Positions 43,602 to 55,250 of a stretch of DNA of 64,000 bases are shown one piece after another. Source of the stretch: Botryosphaeria dothidea (lineage: Eukaryota; Ascomycota; Dothideomycetes; Botryosphaeriales; Botryosphaeriaceae); assembly GCA_011503125.2 (NCBI GenBank), contig WWBZ02000051.1:1054001-1118000 (forward strand), given 5' to 3'. The position numbers and the translations under genes were made by a program. The stretch's first letter is position 1, and the number at the start of each line of letters is the position of its first letter. The notes beneath the pieces are model-generated. The model was given only the letters and a program-made list of their open reading frames with translations. It did not search any database and had not been told where the DNA came from.

Positions 43602-44413
43602 ATGTTCTCCAAGCTTATCCTCCTCCCTCTCCTGGCGGCTTCCGCCCTGGCTGCTCCCGCCGATGACACTTTCGGCTACGATCTCGTTCGCCGTGCGAAC
43701 TTCCCTATCCCTGCCTCCAAGGGCACTGTCAAGTACAGCGCCGCCAAGTCCATCTCCGGCACTTTCGATGGTGGCTTGAAGACCTACGGCCGTGGTGTCA
43801 AGTGCACTGGTCAGGCCGAGGGTGGCGACAAGGATGCCGTCTTCATCCTTGAGGACGGCGCTACCCTCAAGAACGCCATCATTGGTGCCGACCAGATCGA
43901 GGGTGTCCACTGCAAGGGCTCCTGCACCATCGAGAACGTTTGGTGGTCCGCTGTCTGCGAGGATGCTCTCTCCCTGAAGGGCAACGGCAACGCCAAGGTT
44001 GTTGGCGGTGGTGCCACTGGCGCTGATGACAAGGTACGCTCGATTCCGAACCAGTCACTTCATCAAAACACTAACAGCATCTGCTACAGGTCATCCAGCA
44101 CAACGGCATTGGCTCCGTCTCCATCGATGGCTTCACTGTCGCCGACTTCGGCAAGCTCTACCGCTCTTGCGGCAACTGCAAGTCCATGGGCAAGCGCACC
44201 GTCACCATCAAGAACGTCAAGGCCTCCAGCGGCAAGCTCCTCGCCGGCATCAACTCCAACTACGGCGACACTGCTACCATCACCGGCACCTGCGCTACCT
44301 CCGTCAAGAAGATCTGCACCGAGTTCAAGGGCAACAACAGCGGCAAGGAGCCCACCGAGATCAGCTCCGGCCCCAGCAACTACTGCAAGTACTCCTCCGT
44401 CAAGGCTTGCTAG
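43602..44413 (+). CDS. Secreted pectate lyase, family PL3
   Basis: Cleaves de-esterified pectin by calcium-dependent beta-elimination outside the cell. Two exons, 43602-44033 and 44090-44413 (gtacgc...ctacag), give 251 residues, the normal PL3 size. Signal peptide [19 protein letters not shown]. The body is a short parallel beta-helix with the family blocks [24 protein letters not shown], split here as [13 protein letters not shown] and [16 protein letters not shown], then [23 protein letters not shown] and [12 protein letters not shown]. Regular Cys along the chain fit conserved disulphides, ending in KAC. The dibasic VRRA near residue 30 may be a Kex2 site. C-ended codons suggest strong expression. 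Supports a plant-polymer-using lifestyle. Confidence 0.95.
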
Positions 44414-45507
44414 ACGCTTTCTCTCTACATATAAACGCGGCTTCGGCCGACTAAGCTTGGGACCTCTCCCGTGCTTGGGGGAAGTTAGTGGATGGTGTTC
44501 TATTCTTGTATCGACTTCTAGTACTAGAGCCTTTTCTATCTCTAATTCACTGTGTTGCTGAGGCCTCAGCTATTCAGTTCAAACACTGTCCCGTTGCCAT
44601 CGTGAAACCGTGAGATCGTGAATGCGCTTCATATTGTTTCTTTTAATTATTCTTTTGAAGTTGATGAGAAACATGCAAAGGTCACACAACTACTGAGCCA
44701 CCACCTGGACACCTTAAAGACAGTTGACTGCCTTTTCACAAGCGTAACTGTGGTGCGTCAACCAATGGTTGCCGAGGGCGCTCCGTGCTCGTTTAGTCTG
44801 GAACAAAGCCAACGCAGCCGGTGCCGGGTGGCCAACTACCGGCGCCATTGGCGCAATCCCCCTTAAATGCTAGATTGGCACTAATTGAAAAAGTAGCTGA
44901 TTGCAACACACGCCCGTATCTCCGGAGCATGGAAGACCCACGTAAAGGCGTTTGGCAAGACGCGCTGCACGATTCAGTTCGCACTCAGTCTTCCGAAGTA
45001 TCCGAAATGAGGAATCGCAACCACTTATCCGACGAGAACGTTACTCCAGATCTGAGGGGCCACACCCGTCTGTGGTGCATGTTTGCGCAAAAGCCGTAGC
45101 GCGTATGGCGTACTTCTACCTTTTAAGGTTCCGCTCCCGCTGTGAATATGCATATCCCAGAGGCGCTACGGCCGCTTAAATTTTCAACCTTGACTCACAC
45201 GCAATTGATCGAAAATTGCAATTTCACAAGGTACTGGAGGACTTTCCGGAAGCAATAGAGGAAGAAACAGTTGACCGCGATCTCAAACATGCGTAATGGA
45301 TCTCTGAAAACATCACATTCGGTTTGTTCTTGGCGGTTCCCGGCGCAAAAGACTACCTGGTGAATAACCAATGGGACACCATTCATGTCGCCGAATCCCC
45401 TTCCCTTGCTCTTATGTGGCCTGAGCTGAAGGTGCTATGCGACCCTCCCCTGGAAAGAGCGTGATTTATGAACCACCTGGACCGTATTCTAAGGCTTTTG
45501 CCCCCCA
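44414..45507. other. Intergenic between converging genes
   Basis: About 1.1 kb with the 3' UTRs of pectate lyase and the GH12 gene. No gene seen. Confidence 0.45.
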
Positions 45508-46510
45508 TCAGCTCACGCTCATAGTCAAAGAGTTCACCATGAACGTGATATTCTGGTTCTGAGCAGAGTGTTTCGCCTCAGATCCCCACTGATAGCGGCC
45601 CAGATACGCCGCGGCAGGAAGTAGACCGTCGATGCGAAGGCGTTCCAGAAGCGGGAAATAGTCAACGCTGATGCTGGTGAGATTGCTGTCCGGGTACCAA
45701 GTCAAGACCGTTTGCTCATTGGCGTTGGGTCCTTGATACAAGGTGCTGTCCTCATTAGCATTGCGACGATTGGGAATTCCCTGAGTTGTACTGACTAAGT
45801 CACACCATCCAACTCCTGCGTTGGCGCGGATTTCGAAGTCGGGTCGTAGCCGATTGGGTCACAGTTGCCGTATGCAGCCTGCCAGATCATGATTTCGTAA
45901 GCAGCGGCCGACGCGTCCGATGTTTTGCTGGCATCCTCGTCCAAGAAGAGATCAATGGCGACGTCTGCAATCACGTCAAGGCCGGCCGATGTGGCTTCGC
46001 TTGTAGAGGTTTCAACCGATGGCGAGGGAACTATTGCCCAATCCGCGGCCAACTGCAATGAGGACAGGTCTGAGAGCGCCAAAGGGAATAGTTCCGTGTT
46101 GAGCAGCGCGTCGGGATAAGAGTGCACCTGGATATCCCTATCAGCAGAAAAGACTCAATCGAGGGTAAAATACTGAGCATACCTCTGTCGGGGTATCATA
46201 CCAACGCCAGGTAGAGTTGAATACCACGAACCTGTCCGTGCTTTCTCCGAGATAGGTCTATGCCGTCAGTTATATTGCATCTGAGCCATGAAGATACAAT
46301 GACACGGACCGTAGTACAAGTCAATCCAGAACCATCGTCACCCCAAGCATTATTGATGATGTCATACAAGCCCGAGGTAGTGTTGAGCGCATCATACTGG
46401 CCACAGTAGGTGACGTAGTTGCCGTCGTAGATGTAGTCAGCAAGCGCAAGGGGGCTGCTAAGAAGGGAAAATGCCGTTATAAGGCCAGCGGTTGTGTGAG
46501 AGTATTGCAT
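45508..46510 (-). CDS. Secreted GH12 endoglucanase/xyloglucanase-like enzyme
   Basis: Predicted hydrolase of cellulose or xyloglucan. Exons: 46510-46310, 46257-46183, 46127-45804 and 45750-45508; about 280 residues. Signal peptide MQYSHTTAGLITAFSLLSS. GH12 features: TYCGQYDAL, NNAWG, SGLTCTT then FNSTWRWYD in exon 2, VHSYPDA, the likely nucleophile Glu in AAYEIMIW, and the second acid Glu in WGSEAKHS near the end. The usual GTEPF-type context of the second Glu is altered. The last intron is uncertain: the frame stops at 45790s, and I used donor gtgact with acceptor gag (53 bases), which joins LDG to DSTLYQG. Activity is likely but not certain. Confidence 0.78.
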
Positions 46511-47374
46511 GGCTATTGGGAGGAAAGGGTTGTTGTTGAAAGGTCACACTTCTAATTACGTGAGTGCATCTCGCGCCCTTGTGTGGCTTCTGGACACCTA
46601 CTAAAAACGGAAGCGTGAACGCCTATTCCGCTGATCGCTTTGAAGGATTTCTTAAGCGAATGAATCAGTGACTAAGTATAGCTGAGCGCGGGCCTGAAAG
46701 TCGTTTGAAAATCAAGGAAGACGGTGATCAGCGAAGATAGCTGTCTGATCCAAACGACTTTCAGAGCCATAATTCAGCCCAAGGATGCAGAAAAAGAAAT
46801 CTCTTCATAAGCCCAAAAAGAGTTTTTATGAGAAGAATGCGGAGCTACGGAGGAGACGCGTGTTGCTCGGCCGCCATCCGCTCGTCCCCACAACCAACAT
46901 TGCGCTAAGCTTCCCGACCCACAATTCTTCGGGCTCCAATCCATGGAATCAGAGTTGTGAGGAGTTCTTGAGTCTGGACATACTGAGCCGGAAAGTGAGC
47001 CTGTATGTCGCTGTAGGAATATTGGCTATAGTGCTAATCATGTTGAGTGGAAGATTATTGCACTACGGCTCGTGACCGGAGCCAACGGCCGTGTCGACAG
47101 TCTGTTAGCAATAGCACGGCTACTTCACCACCATTTTGTGGAGACTTGAGATAGTTGTCACGGTCTGATCATCATCAACGTATCTGAACATTCGCGTCCG
47201 GATGACGGCTCCAACTTCCAGGGATATTTGCGCTGGCTCTTTTCACATAGCAGAAGCACGCTACGTAATTACCGTTGTAAGCCTATCAGGCAGGCATCTA
47301 AATGAAATCCATTCCTTTTCACCAATTGTTCATAGGGTATTCTTAAATCATTAAAAAACAAAAGGAGCCCTCGC
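46511..47374. other. Intergenic with one small candidate ORF
   Basis: About 860 bases between two leftward genes. The only frame of interest is the one at 46785-47075, listed separately. Confidence 0.4.
46785..47075 (+). CDS. Candidate small tail-anchored membrane protein
   Basis: An ATG-started frame of 96 codons. The N-terminus is very basic (MQKKKSLHKPKKSFYEK, then RRRR), and the chain ends in one hydrophobic segment (VSLYVAVGILAIVLIML) followed by eight residues, the layout of a tail-anchored protein. No homologue recognised, and the short length means it may be chance. Confidence 0.25.
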   Translation: MQKKKSLHKPKKSFYEKNAELRRRRVLLGRHPLVPTTNIALSFPTHNSSGSNPWNQSCEEFLSLDILSRKVSLYVAVGILAIVLIMLSGRLLHYGS

Positions 47375-48277
47375 TCAACCACTCTGCTTCCATGCATCGG
47401 AATCAGCTTCATGCCTTGGGTCATCACCCCCAAGCTCATGGACGCCCCTTGTTTGCCCCGGAAGCTCATGGACCGGATTGTTCGGCATCTCCTGCACCGG
47501 TCCCTGCTTTTGTGGAGGCACGCTCATTTCCGTGGGTGTTGTATCGATTGGGACATGTTGTCCTTTTCCTTGCTGGCGTTTGCGGTAAAACAGATATCCG
47601 ACGAGCGCAAGGCCGATCACGCCGACGGGTACAGCAACACCTGCCGCGATCGCCGTAGTCCGCGAATTATCCGAGGAATCAGATGTGGAAGAGGCGGTCG
47701 ATGTTGCGGAGGCGGCGGTCCCAGTGGCGGAGGTTGTGGAGGTTATGAGGGTAGAGGCCGCTCCCGTTTGAGCGGCTCCGGTAGTTGCGCCGGCAGCTGG
47801 CGATGCGGAGCTTGTTCCAGTCTTCGTGGATGCTTCCCAGACGTTAGTCCTCAAAGGTAAAAGGGACTTGCGAGGAATTGACCGAAACTCACATGCACCT
47901 GTTGTCGTCGCCAGTCCTGCCTGAACACCAAGAGCACAATAGCCCTCCCACACCTCCAACGCACTTGACACCTGCTTCTCTGATTCAGACAAGCTCTTGC
48001 ATGTTAAAGAGACGGCCGAAGAGATCTCGAAGCTGAAGAGCCGACTGCTATCTGTGCAGAAGCAAGTATAGCTTGTCAATGCACCATCATCGCCACATCC
48101 GCTGGATTGAGCTCGCACTATGGTGCTGAGAACATCTGCCGCACATGAAGAGAGATCAGAATATCCTGTGATGGTGTCGATGAAATTGCTAGTGGGGACG
48201 ATAGAATCGCTGGCGGCCCGAGCCGATGACGCGTCCAGAAGAAGCAATGTCAAGTAGAAAAAGAGCCGATGCGCCAT
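47375..48277 (-). CDS. Single-pass surface protein, Cys-rich ectodomain and Ser/Thr stalk
   Basis: Two exons, 48277-47893 and 47832-47375, give 280 residues; the 60-base intron (gtgagt, aag acceptor) would also read through in frame, giving 300. A signal peptide (MAHRLFFYLTLLLLDASSARA) is followed by a ~100-residue domain with six Cys, including TCFC, somewhat like an incomplete CFEM domain. Next are a Ser/Thr/Ala-rich stalk (residues ~130-175), one transmembrane segment (AIAAGVAVPVGVIGLALVGYLFY) stopped by RKRQQ, and a Pro-rich cytoplasmic tail. This is the plan of fungal wall-sensor-like proteins, but the ectodomain is not a WSC domain. Role unknown. Confidence 0.75.
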   Translation of the reverse strand: MAHRLFFYLTLLLLDASSARAASDSIVPTSNFIDTITGYSDLSSCAADVLSTIVRAQSSGCGDDGALTSYTCFCTDSSRLFSFEISSAVSLTCKSLSESEKQVSSALEVWEGYCALGVQAGLATTTGACEFRSIPRKSLLPLRTNVWEASTKTGTSSASPAAGATTGAAQTGAASTLITSTTSATGTAASATSTASSTSDSSDNSRTTAIAAGVAVPVGVIGLALVGYLFYRKRQQGKGQHVPIDTTPTEMSVPPQKQGPVQEMPNNPVHELPGQTRGVHELGGDDPRHEADSDAWKQSG

Positions 48278-49874
48278 ATTTTAGCCCTGATGCTTCGGTG
48301 GCTGAACCGGTGGATGGAAAGGAGTTTGGCACCCGCTGGCGCACAATCGACAGTGTGGAGCGCTGGGCACAGATCGAAGGCCGAAAGCACGGGGAGCAGA
48401 TGCAATGATAAGGCAGCAAAGACCTTTTCTTGCACGAAGGATCTGACACGGACTGCAATCTATCTGATCCTGGCGCACCCAAAAGTGGAGCAGCGGGCGG
48501 TGATCTGAAAATCAGAAGTTGGGGGCCAAAAAAGGCAAGTGAAGCTGATCCAACTAAGCCACAAAACCACTGGTTGGGCCGCCTTGTGAAACTTCGCAGC
48601 AGGTTTTCTGTTACTCAAGCAGGAATGATTACCGTATCGCCGCTTCGATCCTTCAAGACGTGTTGTGCAAAAACCTCTTGTACTCTGAAGACCTGCTCAT
48701 TACTCGGTGAAGCTCGGAGCACAGATGGCCTGTGTGGAACTTACAGGGATCAGGATGTAGAAAGAAATAGAAAACTTGAGTCATACGATGCCGGCCAGCA
48801 GACTTGAACAGGTTAGCATCTGCGATAGAGGAAGACGCGCCGGGCGATCCGCTGTGGGTTCGTATTTGAAAGAAGGAAGCAAGGCACGCAAGCCAGTTAT
48901 AGAGAAGTCCTGCAGCTGACATTTATCGGTGATAGCGTTTGACAAAATAAACTTTGCAGGAACTCGAAATAATTGGTTCAGATGCGAGTTCGGTTTATTT
49001 ATGGCGACGAAACTATCCGGGTGAATACTTCGACTCCCTGCGTCGCGTCTATTGGAATATCGCATTCGGCGGAACGACAGTACTGCACCAGCCAATCATT
49101 ATCTCTACACCCGCAACAACTGAAGAGGCTCTCTCATTTGGAGCAGCAGGCGCACATTCTCCAGTGATATCACGATGCGCAGGAGGCATGTACTGACTTG
49201 AAAATTTCCATGGTATTGTTGAAGGTTGCGGGAGAATTTCGAATATCTCGCACAGCAAAAGCAAGAAAACAAATCAATGCCGCAAAGTCAGTATGTACTC
49301 ATTGAATCATTGGCAGGATGAGAAGAATCTCGGTTTGATAATTTGCGGAAGTGAGGCATGCGAAGCGCTACGACGTCAATACACCGAACGGACACCGGTA
49401 GGCAAAGCAAACGTCGTCTGACCCCGTAACTGCAAACTCCTTCGAACGACAATATGGTGCACAGTGCATTGCATGCGAGTCATACTGGGGTACGGAGAAG
49501 CGTCTCAACAAGGCGGATCTGAAACGCGCAAGCTAAGCTTCAACCCAAGACCTTATACGCTTACCAGCAAAGCTTAGCGCTTTCTCTTAAGCCAGTGTGT
49601 TATGTATCGCTGATTCATTTCTGCTACATTGGATAAACTCTATTACTTTGTCGGTCCGCGATGAAGCCTACAACTCATGATTCGGAAGGTTCAACGCTTT
49701 CTCAAGGGGCAACCTCAAACTACCGCCGCATGCCGAGAATTCCAGATTCTGAGATGTGGCAAGTTATAAGACAGGAAGCGCACCTTCAACTGATCGAGCT
49801 ACAAACCAGAGAATACTAATCAAAACTCAATCTTACATTCTTTCGAGGCCAGGTGCCACGTCGCGTAAACCATA
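48278..49874. other. 1.6-kb gene-poor region
   Basis: Short open frames only, none with a domain, signal peptide or splice support. Moderately AT-rich. Confidence 0.45.
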
Positions 49875-50444
49875 ATGTATACCCAACTTATTTTCGTTCC
49901 TTTCTTTCTTTCGCTTTCGCTGGCGAGCCCAGCTTCAAAATACCCTCTTCACCTTAGACAGGATAATGTCACGGCGGCAGCTACCGTCAACGACGGCGGC
50001 GTGGCCCTCTTCAACGGAATCGGAAGCAATATTCTCGTCCAGCAAAATGAAGTCGCTAGCACTATGGCAATCATGGCCCAACTGACCGGCCCTGATGCCG
50101 CCAATACGGACGTCTTCAACTCTCTCAAGGCCAACCTCCTCACTGTAGTCGACTCCGGCGTCACGATCAGGGAAAATAACCAGAAGATTGCTCAGTCGAC
50201 GGGCGCCAGCCAGGCAGCAGTGGATGGACTCAATGTAGTGGCGAATGCCCAGAAGGAGGAGAAGGCCTTGTCCGAGAGCTTGACTGGAGACCCTGCTGCA
50301 GATATGGCGACCCTCCAAGCGATGTTGATGGACTTTCAAGGAGGCATCATCCAGAACCAGAAGAATCAACAAGCAGTGCGTATTCTATCAAAATGATGTC
50401 TAACCCGTTTTGGGCTGATATGACACCAGGCTATTTCCCAGTAG
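49875..50444 (+). CDS. Small secreted alanine-rich helical protein
   Basis: Two exons, 49875-50375 and 50430-50444, with a gtgcgt...caccag intron, give 171 residues ending QQAAISQ. Without the intron the frame would stop at 50396 after an unrelated tail. Signal peptide MYTQLIFVPFFLSLSLASP. The mature chain has no Cys, is rich in Ala, Asn, Gln and Val, and looks mostly helical (NILVQQNEVASTMAIMAQL, ADMATLQAMLMDFQGG). It resembles a class of small secreted fungal proteins without known activity; I do not recognise a named family. Confidence 0.75.
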
Positions 50445-50755
50445 GCTCTGGCTTGACCGGAGTGGACGCTAGTGACTGAGAAGCAGATTGAATGCCTCCC
50501 GCCTGATGACAGAGGCTCAGTGATTTCCTTTCAACTCCAAAGAGATCACAGGCTTTGGGATAGCTGGCGTTCTAAACACCGCAAGTGTATCAGTAGACTC
50601 TTTACATCCGCAGCAATATTGAATGATCTCCAGTTCACAAGATGTCAAGTCATCGGCGCATTGAGCGTTGTTGATTTGGATTTGAATAGTATATGGTATT
50701 TGAAACTAAAGAAAAAGTCATTGAAATGGGTATTTACAAAGATGGAAGCGTTGAA
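50445..50755. other. Intergenic between converging genes
   Basis: About 310 bases; both 3' UTRs. Nothing else seen. Confidence 0.4.
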
Positions 50756-52095
50756 TCAAGAGGGACGCTTTCCACCCAAGACTCTGACGTTATTCTGCCG
50801 AGACCAGCCACCTTCCTGGCTATTGGTTCTGTGTGCAGAAAGAGGGTCTGCGTTGGAGACTGCAAACTCTGTGGTTACGCTGATGCCTCTGCTGTATTCC
50901 GCAGAGGCGTATGCCTTGGATCCTTCCCGATCCACAATCAAGTCTTTGCTGCTGCCTAAGGAACGGTCGTCGATGTCCTTGACAGAAGAGACGTAACGCT
51001 CTGGATCTGTTTCGCGCAGCTGGATGGGCTTGGTCCCGTGCGAGCTGTGTCCGAAGGAGGATCCCTCCTTGGATCTCTTGCTGAAGAGAGGCTTGATCGG
51101 GGGGACGCAGATGACGAGGATGGTAACGAAAGTCTCGCGAGTGCCCCACTGGATGGAGATGACGATATTGTCGATGGACTGCAGTCCCAGGATTCCGCGG
51201 AGAAGCGCGCAGGCAATAATGAAGAAGGAGGATGAGAGAAGGAGCGCAATGAGGAGCTTTCGGCGGAGCGGGATTTGGGCCGACCACAAGACGTTCGCAG
51301 GGATCAAGACCAGGCCAATATCGTTGCTGCAGATGTCAGCAATGCCCCAAGAGACGATGCTAGGTAACACATACAGGATATTGAGAACCATGAGAGTAAC
51401 GACGGTAGACGAAGTCCTGGTGCAGTGGTCTCCGGCGTATGGAACGATCTGCCAGTTTCTCTGAATTGGAGTGCAACGGCAGAAAATCAACAGGATCAGA
51501 ACCAGCCAGGATAAGAAGCTGAGAACCGACATGACCTTGACCCATTTGTGCTGCCAGGTGCCCGCACTGCAACCAGAGTTTTGTCAGTTCATCATCTCTA
51601 AGACAGCCGTCACAGCACATACGTGAGCTTGTTGTAGTATCCCAAGACTTGGCCCTTAAGGGTCCAAATCAGTGTCACGTAGGTGAACCAAGCGGCGAAG
51701 AGAGCCTTGGAGCCCTTTGCCAAAGTAGCAATCGTTGCTTCATTGCCAGCGAGCATTTGAGCACTCTTCTCGTCGAGGCCAACACTCGAACCATGAGTGA
51801 CTGGGCGCGTCAGATTGGTACGAGTCAGACTAATGCTGGTGGGAGTACTCACTGACTACTTGAAGCAGTGCAGGATCGAATGTGTAGAAAATCTTCACAC
51901 CGTCAGTTCTGGGACAGTATCTCCGTGCATGATCAAGCGCACCATAGATAGACCGGCAAATAAGTCATCCCAAGAATACCCTTCAAAGCCGTGTGTTTTC
52001 CATCTCGCGTAGAAGCGCAGCACGAAGACGGCCTGGCCAATAGCATACTCCAGCCACTGCTCGAGAATGAAGTTGCGCTGGACCGTGGTCAGCAT
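50756..52095 (-). CDS. Rhodopsin-like fungal integral membrane protein (SAT4/Pth11-type)
   Basis: Multi-pass membrane protein of the large fungal rhodopsin-domain family. Four exons, 52095-51943, 51892-51853, 51800-51623 and 51566-50756, give 393 residues with every junction in frame. Family features: FVLRFYARWKTHGFEGYSWDD in the first loop (shown in parts: LRFYARW, YSWDD), GLDEK before the third helix, the KWVKVMSVLSFLSWLV helix, and CRCTPIQRNW with a later Cys (GDHC), the typical extracellular pair. A hydrophilic Ser/Arg-rich tail of ~110 residues follows. Related proteins act as receptors or have unknown roles. Start taken at 52095, the only in-frame ATG; exon 2 is only 40 bases. Confidence 0.85.
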
Positions 52096-53813
52096 GTTGT
52101 GTGCTTGACTAAGACAATGTAAAAGAAAGATATAGTAGAGAATGCAAAGGCAATAGGCCGCGCTCGGGGGCGTCAAGTTGACAGCTGCAAGGGTGCAGGA
52201 CGGGGCGCGGATTCAGGCACAACTTAAACCTGGAACACATACAGGGTCATAACAAGCAGAGAAGGGTTCGAGAAGACGAGGTTCAGTGGGAGACGCGGCT
52301 GGCCCCCGCTTCTGGGCAATGGGGCGTCTGGTTCATTCGCGCGCTATACCGGCTAGCCTGGCACTACCAACGCCACCTTTGACGGCCTCGCTCTAGTAGC
52401 GGCACGGAGGCATCTCCTGATCTATGAGAGTCGGCGAGTGTCATTGCCGGCTCGAGCGATGGCGGCGGTATGGTTCGGGCGGAAGTGCGGCTTGGGCACA
52501 AAAGCGCGAACCTTAGGTGGCATGACGGGAAAGGCGATTGGTGCACGAGTGCCTGAGATTTGAGATGCGGCTGATGGTTGGACGCTGATCCCCAAGCACA
52601 ATGGGGCAAGCAAGGGATAGCGAACATGCAGCCACCCTTCTATTCTTCGATAAAGATCATCCCAGGATCCCGCACTTCTCCTGTCTTCGGCGGAAGATCC
52701 GGCGCTCTAGCACCCTCCTTTGCTCAGCTTTACATCCACCCTGGCCGTCGCATGTGCCCCAAAGCTGTCACGGGCGGGGACGCCGGCCCGATGAAATGGG
52801 AACCCATGGAGGCGTCAATCACATCACCGCATTCGCCAGAGATCTGAAGATTGGCATCCACCCACAGATAGCTTACCGTGCCGTCGGTTCAGGGCCGGAC
52901 CCAGCCCGTGCCTGATCAACCGTTTGCGAGCTGCACTGGACAGCAGGCTTACGGTTCGGTTGCCACCGTAGTTACCCGCCTACGCTCTTGAAGGCTTCTG
53001 GCGTCTGTGCTACGGGTGCCTGGTCGGATTGCCAGCCGCCCTTCCGCCTCGCATTGGGGCGCGCCGCATGCCTGGACTTGTCAGCGTCACCCCATGTTGC
53101 TGCCGCAATCCCCTTAAAAGAGCAAGCGCCATCCACTGGGGCGCCGTTCCAGAGTTCGCCGTGTTTAGCTTTGCGCCCCGGTCGACTCCGCCTACCTCTA
53201 CTGCCACCTCCGTCAGCATAGGAGTGACTAGTCCGAGGAGCTTTTTTGTATCAGCCGTCTGTGATATGCAACCTTCGGATTCTGGGCGTTCCGTTCCAAA
53301 AGGCCTGAAGTTTCACGGAATCAAGCCCACAAAACAATCCCATCCGGGAACCACATGGATTTTCAGATGCGCAACTGAGCCATTTCGGGTGACCCAGAGT
53401 ATGGAAACAATTGTGGGTCTTTTGAACTGCTTGGTTGTCGCTTGGCAGAAATCTTCACTTCGCGCGCAAAAGCTCCCCCCCCCCCCACCCCGGCCTATGA
53501 ATAGCGTCACAGTTGGTTTGACCAGACAACTCTGGTAGATGAAGTCAGCAGTGGGGCATCCGAGCTTTCGATAACTGCGAGAAGGAACGAAAAGCAACAC
53601 AGTCAACCTCAATTGCGGATCCTCCATCCTTCGTCAAGAAGATGAGCAGAGATTTACTTTTTTTGATCTGATCCATCCGTGCAGGATCACCCGTCTAACC
53701 GTGGCCAACGCTCTGTTTCATATTGTGCGAGATCATCGGCGGAACCAAGATGTGCCGTAGAAACCAATCAAGATCCCAGTCTACCGGTCCGTGTGGCTGC
53801 GGGGGATTTTGGT
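52096..53813. other. 1.7-kb gene-poor region with a C12 homopolymer
   Basis: No supported gene. Open frames at 52360-52920 and 53000-53540 lack domains and are common in this GC-rich sequence. A run of twelve C lies near 53475-53486. Confidence 0.45.
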
Positions 53814-55250
53814 CTACTGCTTTTTGAGCTCCATGACCGCCACGGCCGTGCCCGGGGACTTCCAGATCTTGACAAGTTCAAGACCTGCTGCGCCTGCAAG
53901 AGAATACCAGTCTTTCTCAGTCCGCTGCTTTGAGCCTAGCCCCATCATGAGGAGGTCCAGCCAAGTGGCTTCTGGTGGGGGAGGATTGGCGACCACCTGT
54001 TCAGTGATCAAGATGCGGGATGCAGGGCTCATCACGTCTCGAACATGGCCCAGGATCCTACAGTTGTTCCTGTCGGACCAATTATGCATGACCCGACGAA
54101 TGTAGTACACGAGAGCACCTGCACCAAATCGTTCAGTGGATAGTGTATCCTCACGCAGCGCCCTTAGACTCACCTTTCACCGGCTGCTCCTCAAAGAAAT
54201 TATGCGGCATTTTCTGGACGCCTTGCAACTCCGGAAAGTCCCCCACCTTCGCATCTTCGATTACCGAGGGTAAATCTTGCAATACAAGTCTTTCCGCAGG
54301 TATATCTGGACATTCTTGCATGATCTGCCTGAGAGCCTGTTCTTGCCCGCCACCAACGTCAACGACGAGTGCTGTATCATCAGGGACACGATGCACATTC
54401 TCAGTAATCCTGGATCTCGTTGTCAGAGAGTGCCGCACTGAGTTGCTTCTACTTTCTTACCATTGGAATGGAAACATCCCCCTGATCGGAAGAACGAAGT
54501 CCAGCGTCTGCATTGTGGTGTTGAAATCCTGAAGACGTTCGCCTTCAATAACCTCAAAGAATGTTTTGTCTTCTGTCCCATACGCATATGCGCACGGATT
54601 GTGCGTTGGTTCAGTGGGGTTTTTCCGACCATACTTGGCAAAATAGCCGCACGACCGCGAGAAGACGAAGTTTCCGCTATCATGACTGTGATGTCGTTGA
54701 GTCAGTTTTTGGTGTTCCGACCGAAATTGGAAGCATGCTGAGCACACATGTCCTCTCGTACCAGGAGGCTCAAGCACTTACGCAAGCTTGAACCAGACGC
54801 CCCTGGGATCTCCTGTCACAAAAATCTCGGAGAACTTCGTATGAGCCACACGATCCTCCCCCTCCTGCTTCAGAACGCCTCTTGACACGAGCATCCATGC
54901 CATTCGGCGAAGCAGAGGGCTCCTCGGCATCCACTCGGCAGGCCAACTCAGAATACGATATTGTCTCTGGATGACGAGGAATATGATCAAATGCCCTCCT
55001 CCAGTCCACGAGCAAGCGCGGAGCGCCAATCTCTTCCATTTGCTCCTGATACTCTTCGTTCCTGTCGCGAGCGTCCTGGACTTCGTCGTTTATCTGTCGG
55101 GTAAGTCTGAGTATCTCCTTCCGCTGCAGATTACCGCCATCGTTGGGCGAGTTCTTGTGGGTCCTAGACAGGGCGGCCAACTCCTCTGTCAATGCGACGA
55201 GATCTTGGGGCGTCCTTGCTGTCGAGTGAGAATATTTGATCTCCACAGAT
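53814..55250 (-). pseudogene. O-methyltransferase gene with a frameshift
   Basis: SAM-dependent O-methyltransferase of the fungal secondary-metabolite type. Exons: 55250-54782, 54685-54461, 54409-54174 and 54118-53814, all with good splice sites. Exon 1 encodes the dimerisation domain: FDHIPRHPETISYSELACR in one frame, then LLRRMAWMLVSRGV and RVAHTKFS in another. One base is out of register near 54915-54930 and no intron can explain it. Later exons have the SAM motif VVDVGGGQ, the catalytic RRVMHNWSD with its His, and a normal end (AVMELKKQ). A possible upstream first exon (ATG at 55344) would create a stop at its junction. A sequencing error is the main alternative to true inactivation. Confidence 0.75.

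Noticed and set aside
53475..53486. Run of twelve C as a possible structured element
   Set aside because: A plain homopolymer with no flanking pairing partner; may vary by sequencing.
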